From the NCBI GenBank assembly GCA_003133205.1, contig PKWK01000413.1, positions 1 through 6,800 of the forward strand: 6,800 nt of DNA, in the 5' to 3' direction. Made by a program: the position numbers and the translations under genes. This document shows positions 1 to 4,969 of the stretch, one piece after another (the stretch's first letter is position 1; the number at the start of each line of letters is the position of its first letter). The notes under the pieces were generated by a model, which worked only from the letters and a program-made list of their open reading frames with translations, did not search any database and was not told the origin of the DNA. The DNA is from Granulicella sp. (GTDB lineage: Bacteria > Acidobacteriota > Terriglobia > Terriglobales > Acidobacteriaceae).

Positions 1-1
1 G

Positions 2-553
2 CTGATGCGTGTCGCCCATATTACTCGACAGACGCTGGGATTTTACCGAGAATTTACAGAGGCTACGAGCAACTCTGTTTCAGCTTTGATGGCCTCGGTC
101 GTCGACCTGATGCAAGCCAAGATCAAGTCCACGGGCACCACCGTTACGCAGCGGTGCGATGTGGGGCTACAGGTCATGGGAGTGGCCGGAGAACTGCGGC
201 AGGTGCTGGCAAATCTGCTTACGAACAGCCTGGATTCGATTGGCCGGTCCGGCAGTATTGTTCTGCGTGGTTCCGCTTCCATTAATCCAGACGATGGTAG
301 ACGGCGCGTCCGGATAACAGTGGCCGACTGTGGGCACGGCATGGGGGCAGCCACGATGAAGCAGATCTTCGACCCTTTCTTCACGACGAAGGGCTCGGTC
401 GGAACCGGCCTTGGGCTATGGGTGTGCAAGCAGCTCGTTGATAAGAACGGCGGTTCTATCCGGGTCCGGTCCAATATGGATGCAGAGCGCGGAGGAACGA
501 CGTTTTCCGTTGTGCTCCCCGAAGACGCTGCGATGCCGGCGACGAGTGTGTAG
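2..553 (+). CDS. Sensor histidine kinase, C-terminal part (5' end outside window)
   Basis: This is the end of a two-component sensor kinase: most of the ATP-binding catalytic domain (HATPase_c), which phosphorylates a histidine on the kinase before transfer to a response regulator. The reading frame is open to the left edge, so the ATG at 5 is an internal methionine and not the start. Counting from that Met, the ATP-site boxes are visible: N box (GELRQVLANLLTNSLDSI, residues 62-79, with N70/N74), G1 box (VADCGHGMG, 106-114), F box (IFDPFFTTK, 121-129) and G2 box (GTGLGL, 134-139), then the usual GG-x-F-x-LP ending. The 'HITRQTLGFYRE' segment is the linker that normally follows the phospho-acceptor helix, so the histidine and any PAS or membrane sensor lie upstream. 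The catalytic part looks intact. No partner regulator follows it in the window. Stop TAG at 551. Confidence 0.93.
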   Translation: MMRVAHITRQTLGFYREFTEATSNSVSALMASVVDLMQAKIKSTGTTVTQRCDVGLQVMGVAGELRQVLANLLTNSLDSIGRSGSIVLRGSASINPDDGRRRVRITVADCGHGMGAATMKQIFDPFFTTKGSVGTGLGLWVCKQLVDKNGGSIRVRSNMDAERGGTTFSVVLPEDAAMPATSV

Positions 554-758
554 AAGTCGGCGGCTTTACCGTTCGCGCGGCAAGCGCGGCGAAGGTGGGG
601 GGCTGCAAGCGCAACCCCTCGATCTATGCGTCTGGGACTGCGGCTCTTGATGCTTCTGTGGATCTGACTTGCGGCGCGGCTGACGGATATGGGGTCACCA
701 CACCAAACGTAAAAAATCGTACGCTAGCCCGCATCATTCTTGAAGGTTGAGAAAGCGA
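554..758. other. Non-coding stretch after the kinase gene
   Basis: I find no convincing gene here. A short GC stem, CGCGC (574-578) paired with GCGCG (584-588) across a 5-nt loop, starts 20 bp after the kinase stop codon. It lacks a following T-run, so it is at most a weak terminator. The stretch around 726-750 probably already belongs to the insertion-sequence leader that follows. Confidence 0.4.
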
Positions 759-860
759 AAGCCTCTTGTGTTAAAAACATGTTGTCAAGACAGTGTTTGA
801 AGTAACAGGAGAGGCTTCCGCATGACCGACTTTACTACGACAGAGTGTTGTGCGCCGTGA
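726..860 (+). mobile_element. Probable 5' leader of an insertion sequence, transposase broken after 12 codons
   Basis: The segment carries a good RBS (AGGAGAGG, 807-814) seven bases before an ATG at 822, but the frame reads only MTDFTTTECCAP before a TGA at 858-860. A leader with a strong RBS opening into a 12-codon ORF, beside a transposase remnant, suggests the left end of an IS (probably IS1380-like) cut off just inside the transposase gene. The 8-base inverted repeat AAGCCTCT (759-766) / AGAGGCTT (810-817) would pair over the RBS. The left limit near 726 is a guess: I could not match a terminal inverted repeat on the other side. Assignment to the same family as the next remnant is an inference. 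Confidence 0.35.
759..817 (+). promoter_or_regulatory. Leader inverted repeat overlapping the IS ribosome binding site
   Basis: AAGCCTCT at 759-766 is exactly complementary to AGAGGCTT at 810-817, and the second arm covers the 3' half of the SD AGGAGAGG. In a transcript entering from outside, both arms would be present and could hide the RBS. A transcript starting inside the loop would lack the first arm. Some insertion sequences limit transposase made from read-through transcripts this way (IS10 and IS50 are known cases). Applying that here is an inference from the layout. Confidence 0.35.
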
Positions 861-1011
861 AAAGGCTCTGGTCAACAGTTGGTTGAATTGCGGAGCGAGG
901 AGCCTAGGCGACCGCGCGGTAGGTGCGGCGCAGGTTCTTGAGCGCGGTTTTTCCTGATACGCAGCCAGCGTGACGGTGGGTAGTGAGGTTTGCCGATCCG
1001 CCGAGTCCGCT

Positions 1012-1290
1012 CTATCCCGGCGAGGCTCCGAGAGCCAGCGCGACTTGCCGGAAGGCGGGTAGAAACGGGAACGACGCGGGCAGATGCAGCACCATGCGGC
1101 GCACCGAGACCACCAAGCGGGCACCCAGCTTCAGCAACCGTTCGCGGAGCGTCCAGACCTGAGCGCGAGCACAGTTGGTGTTTGCGGCGCTCAGGCGCAA
1201 CTCCTGCATCAGCACGTAGGCGGCGGCGGTCAGCAACAGCCGCAGCTTCTTCAGTGCTACGCTCTCTATCCCGCTTGCTGGGTTGTACAC
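1012..1290 (-). pseudogene. IS1380-family transposase, C-terminal fragment
   Basis: The minus strand encodes about 78 residues resembling the C-terminal end of IS1380-family DDE transposases: 'LRLLLTAAAYVLMQELRL', then 'ARAQVWTLRERLLKLGA', 'SVRRMVLHLP' and a final 'FRQVALALGA', with the stop at 1012-1014. Similarity begins near 1245. The first ~15 codons from 1290 do not look like the family, so the homology breaks there. The catalytic DDE core, normally some 300 residues upstream, is absent, so the fragment cannot transpose by itself. The 3' flank (about 1011 down to 860) probably belongs to the same element but ends without a recognisable terminal repeat. The fragment points toward the broken IS leader at 726-860, so at least two events rearranged this locus. 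Confidence 0.75.
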
Positions 1291-1487
1291 GAATTGAACC
1301 CCCGCCCCCTCAATGGATTCAGGTCATAGACGCCCTCAACCAGAAGAAGTTTCACGACTGCTGGCGCAGGAACTGCTTCCCCCTGACCTGATGCGCAAGG
1401 CCGTTATGGAGGACCCAAAATACGGCCCCACGTCAAGTAAGATGCGCCGTAGCAGACTGATCTGTGTCCGATAATAAACGCTAACAG
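1291..1487. other. Junction region between IS remnant and DUF6883 locus
   Basis: No gene can be supported with confidence. One frame (1313-1474, plus strand) reads 53 codons from an ATG, with a helical-looking part 'PEEVSRLLAQELLPPDLM' and then 'AVMEDPKYGP'. It has no RBS and I do not recognise it, so it may be the tail of an interrupted gene. An overlapping frame contains 'WIQVIDALNQKKFHDCW', which superficially recalls transposase text but is too short to assign. Confidence 0.3.
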
Positions 1488-1493
1488 GTGAGG

Positions 1494-1499
1494 TATAAT
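1494..1499 (+). promoter_or_regulatory. Possible -10 element upstream of the DUF6883/DUF4926 pair
   Basis: A perfect TATAAT lies about 94 bp before the DUF6883 start. No good -35 hexamer is found at 16-18 bp spacing (the bases there are AT-rich, ATAATA) and there is no TG extension, so this is only a candidate promoter. Confidence 0.22.
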
Positions 1500-1592
1500 G
1501 GGTTTATTTACTGCTATTTGGCGTGTCTGATAGGGTTAATTACGTATAGTTTCAGTTCAGCCAAGGGCCTCGGGCCATCAAAAAGGAGATCG

Positions 1593-1795
1593 ATGAGATT
1601 ACCTAACGGCGGGGCGGCCATTGTTGAGGTTGAGAAACTTCAGGATTATTGCCTGAGTCGGCGTCATTCTCGCGGAAAACATAAGGCGCGCGTGTTTCAG
1701 TCCGTTCTGGGAATGACTTCAGATCATTTCGAAGTTGCTGGATAGTCCGAAGTGGTGAGATCGCTCCACGGTTTGTCACATGCTTTGTTCTTTAG
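1593..1795 (+). pseudogene. DUF6883 domain protein gene with internal deletion
   Basis: An intact DUF6883 protein is about 110 residues, begins 'MRLPNG' and ends near 'WIVRTGE..PRL.TCYVL'. Here the N-terminal half is clear from the ATG at 1593: 'MRLPNGGAAIVEVEKLQDYC', then 'RGKHKARVFQSVLGMTSDHF', preceded by the RBS AGGAGA five to six bases upstream. This frame stops at 1743-1745 after 50 codons. In the +2 frame, from about 1736 to 1795, the family's exact C-terminus appears: 'CWIVRSGEIAPRFVTCFVL' and stop. The middle (about 40 residues) is therefore missing and the join near 1733-1740 is out of frame. The ATG at 1593 fits the family start better than the upstream GTG at 1488. The role of DUF6883 is not established; it commonly sits just upstream of DUF4926, as here. 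Confidence 0.82.
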
Positions 1796-1806
1796 GATGG
1801 AGAAAT

Positions 1807-2025
1807 ATGTCGAATCTGGAACTTCTTTCCGAAGTAGCCGTGCTACAGGATCTACCCGAGCATGGTCTAATACGTGGTCAGGTGGGGACAGTGGTTGAGG
1901 TGCTCTCCCCCTCAGCCGCCGAGGTCGAGTTTTGCGATGATCAAGGGCGCACCTATGCCATGGCGGCGTTGAAGTCTGAGGAGTTGATTCGCCTTCACCA
2001 CCACCCGCTCGCGCAGGTAGCGTAG
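1807..2025 (+). CDS. DUF4926 domain-containing protein
   Basis: A 72-residue protein of normal length for DUF4926, a small family predicted to fold as an SH3-like beta barrel. Recognisable pieces are 'VAVLQDLPEHGLIRGQVGTV', 'VEVLSPSAAEVEFCDDQGRT' and 'ALKSEELIRLH'; the usual G-x-VGTVVEV core is complete. The start at 1807 is chosen because the family begins with a short lead into 'L..VAVL.DLPEHGL' and GGAG lies just upstream (1799-1802). An in-frame ATG at 1780 would lie inside the DUF6883 tail. Its start follows the DUF6883 stop by 11 bp, so the two were translated as a pair. Since the partner is broken, this gene is probably an orphan. A toxin-antitoxin-like relation has been suggested by such pairings but is only inference; no catalytic residues are evident. 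Confidence 0.85.
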   Translation: MSNLELLSEVAVLQDLPEHGLIRGQVGTVVEVLSPSAAEVEFCDDQGRTYAMAALKSEELIRLHHHPLAQVA

Positions 2026-2074
2026 CGACGGCGCCGCTGGCCCTTTGCACTTGAAGTGTCTTCCAAGGCGGGCG

Positions 2075-2350
2075 TCAAGACTCGCGGGGCGGCACCCCCG
2101 ACTTGAAGGCTTCAAATAGCCAATCGTTTGCCGGTACCCGTTTCAAGTCGCGCGGCGTGAAGCAGCGCCCCAGTCTGACCTCGGCACAGGATAGACATAG
2201 GATGTCAGGTCCCGCGATGTGCCATACCCAAAGATCATCCAGGACGACAAACATCCTCGGATGCTCCACTCCACAGTCGCCGCAAGCACTCGTCAAGTAT
2301 GTGACCCCATAGGTTCGTTTGTGGGTGAAGTGCTGCGCGGTCAGCGGCAC
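2075..2350 (-). CDS. Small protein with two CxxC (zinc-knuckle-like) motifs
   Basis: The 91-residue product has the cysteine pattern C23-G-D-C26 and C52-L-S-C55, as expected for a single zinc ion held by two knuckles. After the second pair comes 'AEVRLGRCFTPRDL', a short segment that reads like a conserved helix. Between the knuckles the chain is aromatic and hydrophobic (MFVVLDDLWVWHIAG). I recognise the general layout (CxxCG, a Trp-rich middle, CxxCAE.RLGR) from small hypothetical proteins of phages and islands but cannot name a family. The start is a GTG at 2350; no ATG lies in frame before the first knuckle. It overlaps the end of the upstream 98-aa gene by 10 bp and has no clear RBS, so translation is probably coupled. 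It converges with DUF4926 across a 49-bp gap. Confidence 0.62.
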   Translation of the reverse strand: MPLTAQHFTHKRTYGVTYLTSACGDCGVEHPRMFVVLDDLWVWHIAGPDILCLSCAEVRLGRCFTPRDLKRVPANDWLFEAFKSGVPPRES

Positions 2351-2637
2351 CGTCGTTGACGTCCGCGGAGTGTCTGCTGGGTGCTGAGGCTGTCAAGGGC
2401 AGATACGAAGCTCAAGAGTTGTTCCGTCGCCACCGGGTTCTCCACCATGAAGTCCCAAATGGTTGAACTCCAAACGCCATCGTTAATTGCATTGATGAGT
2501 GCAGGCTCAAATCCCATAGTCTCCATCATGGAAACGGGCGCCGAGAACGCTTCGGTAAATGACAGTAAATTCCCATTCGAACTGCTGATGAGCGCTTCGC
2601 CCTGGAACGGTTCCCTCCCGTGTTTCATTTTGAACAT
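2341..2637 (-). CDS. Hypothetical protein, 98 aa
   Basis: I do not recognise this protein. Its composition is ordinary for a soluble protein, with text such as 'MMETMGFEPALINAINDGVW' followed by 'IWDFMVENPVATEQLLSFVS', which suggests a small helical domain. The basic tail (RGRQRRCR) lies where the next gene begins and may be junk sequence from the overlap. The start is uncertain: ATG at 2637 is used here, but the second ATG (2628) overlaps the stop of a 24-codon ORF as ATGA, which favours coupled initiation there. Neither has a good RBS. The frame is open further upstream to 2679 without a start codon, so an old frameshift that cut off a longer N-terminus is also possible. It is the first larger gene of a minus-strand unit with the CxxC protein. 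Confidence 0.5.
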   Translation of the reverse strand: MFKMKHGREPFQGEALISSSNGNLLSFTEAFSAPVSMMETMGFEPALINAINDGVWSSTIWDFMVENPVATEQLLSFVSALDSLSTQQTLRGRQRRCR

Positions 2638-2699
2638 GGATCGCAGAGATTCAACATCAGAGCTATGTCCATTACTTCATTGCGTGACGGTGTTCTCAT
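2625..2699 (-). CDS. 24-aa small ORF translationally overlapping the next gene
   Basis: From the ATG at 2699 (minus strand) a 24-codon frame begins 'MRTPSRNEVMDIALMLNL' and ends with a TGA that overlaps an ATG of the 98-aa gene as ATGA (2628-2625). AGAGG six bases before the start is a fair RBS, better than that of the following gene. It may be a leader peptide that passes ribosomes to the next gene, or the true N-terminus of that gene separated by a frameshift. Its helical text favours the second reading slightly. Confidence 0.35.
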   Translation of the reverse strand: MRTPSRNEVMDIALMLNLCDPCSK

Positions 2700-3003
2700 T
2701 GTCGGCCTCTTGTGATCCCAGTAGGGATGTCGCCCACAATAGCGCACAGAAATGCCGATTTATTCCAACGTAGAGTAGCTGCGGGGTTAACTATAGCGTG
2801 AACCCCCTCGCTTATGTATTGATAACCCATGAGTTGTCAGACACGGGACCGCACGTGAAATCGATCAAGTGTGGAGTCAGCAAAGAGTCACATTCGCGGC
2901 AATCCGACCCTGTACGTCGCATAATTTGGCCACCGTGGCCAAATTATGGGTTATTTTTCCCCGCCTATCCCCCCAATTTTTAAGCAATTGAAAGGACGCA
3001 ATT
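2700..3003. other. Divergent intergenic control region
   Basis: About 300 bp separate the minus-strand unit from the methyltransferase operon. I see no gene: the 61-codon plus frame beginning at 2798 runs through the palindrome and has no RBS. The region holds small inverted repeats, ATCCC-agta-GGGAT (2715-2728) and GGGGTT/AACCCC (2783-2788/2801-2806), and the large palindrome at 2920-2948. No strong sigma-70 promoter stands out on the plus strand. Confidence 0.5.
2920..2948. promoter_or_regulatory. 29-bp palindrome upstream of the methyltransferase operon
   Basis: Two 14-base arms, CATAATTTGGCCAC (2920-2933) and GTGGCCAAATTATG (2935-2948), are perfect reverse complements around a single C at 2934. 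The symmetry ends sharply on both sides. It lies 55 bp before the start of the methyltransferase gene, in the divergent spacer, where an operator for a dimeric repressor would be expected. With no loop it is unlikely to act mainly as an RNA hairpin terminator. A weak promoter (TTGGCC at 2926-2931, GTTATT at 2950-2955, 18 bp apart) would overlap it. Confidence 0.6.
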
Positions 3004-4512
3004 ATGCGAATCGTTGCCAGGCTCAAGCTTGGCTATTACCCTCTCCCCGTCGAGCAAGGCCCATTGCTCCGGGCCCGGCTCGCGTTCCCAAGCTTGCCCA
3101 CCGCCGCTCTCGATCCCTGCTGCGGCACCGGTGCGGCTCTCAAAGCGCTCACGGGCGGATCCAATTCAACTCTCTATGGAGTGGAGCTCGACGCCAACCG
3201 CGCCGAGAGTGCGAAGGCAAATGGCATCCAAACCATCCAGGCCAACGTATTCGACGTGCGCGCCCGGGTGGAACGTCTCTCCTTCCTTTATCTGAACCCG
3301 CCCTATGACTTCGAAGTGGGACCCCGCTCCAACGAGCGCATGGAAAAGCTGTTTCTCGGCCATACCTATGCGTGGCTGAAGCCCAAGGGCGTCCTGTTGA
3401 TGGTCATTCCCTACACCGCAGTCCATGACATATCAGATACGTTGTCGACGCGCTTCAAGGACATTGCCATCTATCGCCTGGTCGGCGAGGAGTCGGAAAA
3501 GTACAACCAGTGCGCTATCTTCGGTATCCGGCACAACAACAATGGCCACGAAACCATCCAGTGGCGGCAGAACATCTCGCGGATGATGTCCTATCCCAAG
3601 AACCTGCCAGTACTCACCCCCGAAGTAGACCGGATGTATAGCGTTCCGCCCAGCGGCAACGTCGAGATCTACTACACCGGCCTGCCGCTCGATGAGATAG
3701 AGGACCGTCTCATCACCAGCAACGCTTGGAAGGCCGCAGTGCCTCTCTTGCTTCCAAAGCAGGAAGTTGCTGGAGGAAACCCGATCACCCCCCTTCATGG
3801 AGGCCATGTTGGTCTGCTGGCAACAGCAGGCATGCTGAATGGTAAATTCAGGAAGGCACCGGACCCGGAAGCTCACCTCGCTCACTGGAGACCGATCAAG
3901 CACACGACAACAACGGTCGAGATCGAAGACAACATGGAAATCACCCGCACCAGGGAACGATTCTCCAACGAACTCGCCATCGTCTTTGTCTCCGGCAAGA
4001 CCCAAATTCTCACTGAAACCAAGCAAGACGAACCAATGGTTGAAGAGGATGAGGGTGCTGAAGAGTCTGAATCTCCGGAGGACGCGATTGCTGCTGCAGC
4101 GTTTGAAGAAGATGACGACGATGATGAGGACGACGAGGACGACGACGACCCGGTTAATGACGAGGACGACGAAGATGTGGATAGCGAAGGTGATGGTTCG
4201 GTCGAGGTTTCACGGCTGAATTCACCGGGATCATGCAAGCTTTTTCAACTCGGACGCCTCACTATGACCCGAGGGGTTCAATCTCTCGTCTTGGCTGGCT
4301 TCGACCTGGGACACCTAGTTGCCCGCTACAAGCGTGGCGAGTGGGGAGATACAGACCAGGGAGATGTCGACCGAAACAACCATGCCGTAAAGGTTGGTGG
4401 TCTTCGCGTCTTCTCCAGTTACGACGTACCGGAATCACCCGATGGACGGCTGTACATCATCACGGAGCACAATCGGAAATTGACAACCGTGATGTTGCCG
4501 ACCGAATACTGA
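3004..4512 (+). CDS. DUF6094-type SAM-dependent methyltransferase with acidic linker and extra C-terminal module
   Basis: A predicted DNA methyltransferase of the DUF6094 type. Residues 36-49 (LDPCCGTGAALKAL) form the SAM-binding motif I, E61-L-D63 the acidic end of strand 2, and 94-101 (FLYLNPPY) the NPPY catalytic motif used by enzymes that methylate an exocyclic amine, usually adenine N6. The N-terminus 'ARLKLGYYPLP' is typical of DUF6094. After the family part (to about residue 335) comes a linker of Asp/Glu (about 341-402, with a long D/E run around 'EEDDDDDEDDEDDDD'). The final 90 residues (412-502: LFQLGRLTMTRGVQ, RYKRGEWGD, YIITEHNRKLTTVMLPTEY) match in style a small stand-alone protein of plasmids and integrative elements, often misnamed a type I restriction subunit. 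The RBS AAAGGA (2991-2996) supports the ATG at 3004. No target-recognition domain or restriction partner is visible. The target is unknown. Confidence 0.85.
   Translation: MRIVARLKLGYYPLPVEQGPLLRARLAFPSLPTAALDPCCGTGAALKALTGGSNSTLYGVELDANRAESAKANGIQTIQANVFDVRARVERLSFLYLNPPYDFEVGPRSNERMEKLFLGHTYAWLKPKGVLLMVIPYTAVHDISDTLSTRFKDIAIYRLVGEESEKYNQCAIFGIRHNNNGHETIQWRQNISRMMSYPKNLPVLTPEVDRMYSVPPSGNVEIYYTGLPLDEIEDRLITSNAWKAAVPLLLPKQEVAGGNPITPLHGGHVGLLATAGMLNGKFRKAPDPEAHLAHWRPIKHTTTTVEIEDNMEITRTRERFSNELAIVFVSGKTQILTETKQDEPMVEEDEGAEESESPEDAIAAAAFEEDDDDDEDDEDDDDPVNDEDDEDVDSEGDGSVEVSRLNSPGSCKLFQLGRLTMTRGVQSLVLAGFDLGHLVARYKRGEWGDTDQGDVDRNNHAVKVGGLRVFSSYDVPESPDGRLYIITEHNRKLTTVMLPTEY
4105..4185 (+). repeat. 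GAN trinucleotide-rich tract encoding the acidic linker
   Basis: The DNA is a purine-rich run of GAY/GAR codons (gatgacgacgatgatgagg and similar) giving an almost uninterrupted Asp/Glu stretch, broken once by PVN. The mixture of GAC, GAT and GAG shows an imperfect repeat, the sort that grows and shrinks by slippage. The reverse strand reads as a serine-rich ORF here only because of this repeat. Confidence 0.75.
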
Positions 4513-4531
4513 TTTCTCCCCACTGATACCC

Positions 4532-4576
4532 CAATTCCCTTCCCGCCTTGGCTCACGCCGGGTTTGGGAGGGGCTT
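4532..4576 (+). terminator. Possible imperfect hairpin after the methyltransferase gene
   Basis: About 20 bp after the stop codon, a C-rich stretch (CCAATTCCCTTCCC) can pair imperfectly with a G-rich one ending GGGAGGGGCTTTGG, around a GC-rich middle. The T-run is short, so this is a weak terminator or attenuator and could let transcription continue into the next gene. Confidence 0.3.
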
Positions 4577-4634
4577 TGGCGTCGGTGGATCGGCATTTAA
4601 CTTTGTCAACCAAGCATGCACAGGAGCGACGCCA
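4577..4634 (+). promoter_or_regulatory. Leader inverted repeat ending on the start codon of the 76-aa gene
   Basis: TGGCGTCG (4577-4584) is an exact reverse complement of CGACGCCA (4627-4634). The second arm fills the space between the SD (AGGAG, 4622-4626) and the ATG and includes its A. The 42-nt loop makes pairing less certain than in the hairpins further down, so this could be chance. Confidence 0.35.
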
Positions 4635-4864
4635 TGAAAGCCTTCGAAATTACGTTTATCAATATGAAACTCTCGAATCGCCAACATCGCCAGAGTCGCG
4701 TCTTTCGCGCGGACACACACGCCGGCGCCCGTGCGGCCTTCACGACAGCCCTCGGCCTCGGATTCAAAGCTATGGCCGTGGCCGAGGTCGGAGCGGTTGC
4801 AACGTCATTCTCACTTGCCGCACTCAACACGCGGCAGGTAGCAAGTCTTGGAGCATCGGCCTAA
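4634..4864 (+). CDS. Hypothetical protein, 76 aa
   Basis: I do not recognise this family. The N-terminal half is basic and polar (MKAFEITFINMKLSNRQHRQ, then SRVFRADTHAGARAAF); the second half is rich in Ala, Gly and Val (GLGFKAMAVAEVGAVATSFS), amphipathic and probably not a true membrane span. There are no cysteines and no signal peptide. The start at 4634 is chosen over the ATG at 4616 because AGGAG (4622-4626) lies seven bases before it. It follows the methyltransferase by 121 bp on the same strand and has good RBS spacing, so it reads as a real gene of the same unit. It may be an accessory protein of the mobile element. Confidence 0.62.
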   Translation: MKAFEITFINMKLSNRQHRQSRVFRADTHAGARAAFTTALGLGFKAMAVAEVGAVATSFSLAALNTRQVASLGASA

Positions 4865-4880
4865 CGGCCAGCCCCATTCT

Positions 4881-4939
4881 GACCAGAACTGACAGGGATG
4901 AACCGTCATTGCATCGCGGACGGTCCATCCCTGCTGGTC
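4881..4939 (+). promoter_or_regulatory. Long bulged stem-loop in the leader of the next gene
   Basis: CAGGGATGAACCGTC (4893-4907) pairs with GACGGTCCATCCCTG (4919-4933) at 14 of 15 positions across an 11-nt loop. Outside it, GACCAG (4881-4886) pairs with CTGGTC (4934-4939), leaving a 6-nt bulge (4887-4892) on one side. This gives about 20 base pairs. It starts 17 bp after the stop of the 76-aa gene and ends 30 bp before the next ATG. No T-run follows, so a regulatory or mRNA-stabilising structure seems more likely than a terminator. Confidence 0.65.
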
Positions 4940-4950
4940 ACACATTCGAC

Positions 4951-4965
4951 GTCCCAAGGAGGGAC
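4951..4965 (+). promoter_or_regulatory. Small hairpin displaying the ribosome binding site
   Basis: GTCCC (4951-4955) and GGGAC (4961-4965) are perfect complements around AAGGA. The SD of the next gene (AAGGAGGG, 4956-4963) is thus half loop and half stem, four bases before the ATG at 4970. It can affect ribosome access. It is short, so it may be fortuitous. Confidence 0.4.
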
Positions 4966-4969
4966 CGCC

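Noticed and set aside
43..474. 143-codon minus-strand ORF
   Set aside because: It is opposite the kinase catalytic domain, whose ATP-site motifs prove the plus frame.
1318..1370. Mariner/IS630-like text 'WIQVIDALNQKKFHDCW'
   Set aside because: Too short and not backed by neighbouring sequence; likely a chance resemblance.
1488..1592. N-terminal extension of the DUF6883 fragment from a GTG
   Set aside because: The family starts at 'MRLPNG' and a good RBS precedes 1593. The extension is probably leader sequence.
2381..2773. 130-codon plus-strand ORF
   Set aside because: Overlaps the 98-aa minus gene almost completely and has no RBS; the minus frame fits an overlapping two-gene unit better. 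Not fully excluded.
2798..2983. 61-codon plus-strand ORF before the methyltransferase
   Set aside because: Runs through the perfect palindrome, ends in low-quality Pro/Phe text and lacks an RBS.
3433..4026. 197-codon minus-strand ORF inside the methyltransferase gene
   Set aside because: Shadow of the plus frame; no RBS and no recognisable motifs.
4105..4185. CRISPR-like or tandem repeat array
   Set aside because: The repeat is a 3-base coding repeat without spacers.
3882..4238. Serine-rich minus-strand ORF
   Set aside because: The serines are only the reverse reading of the GAN repeat that encodes the acidic linker.
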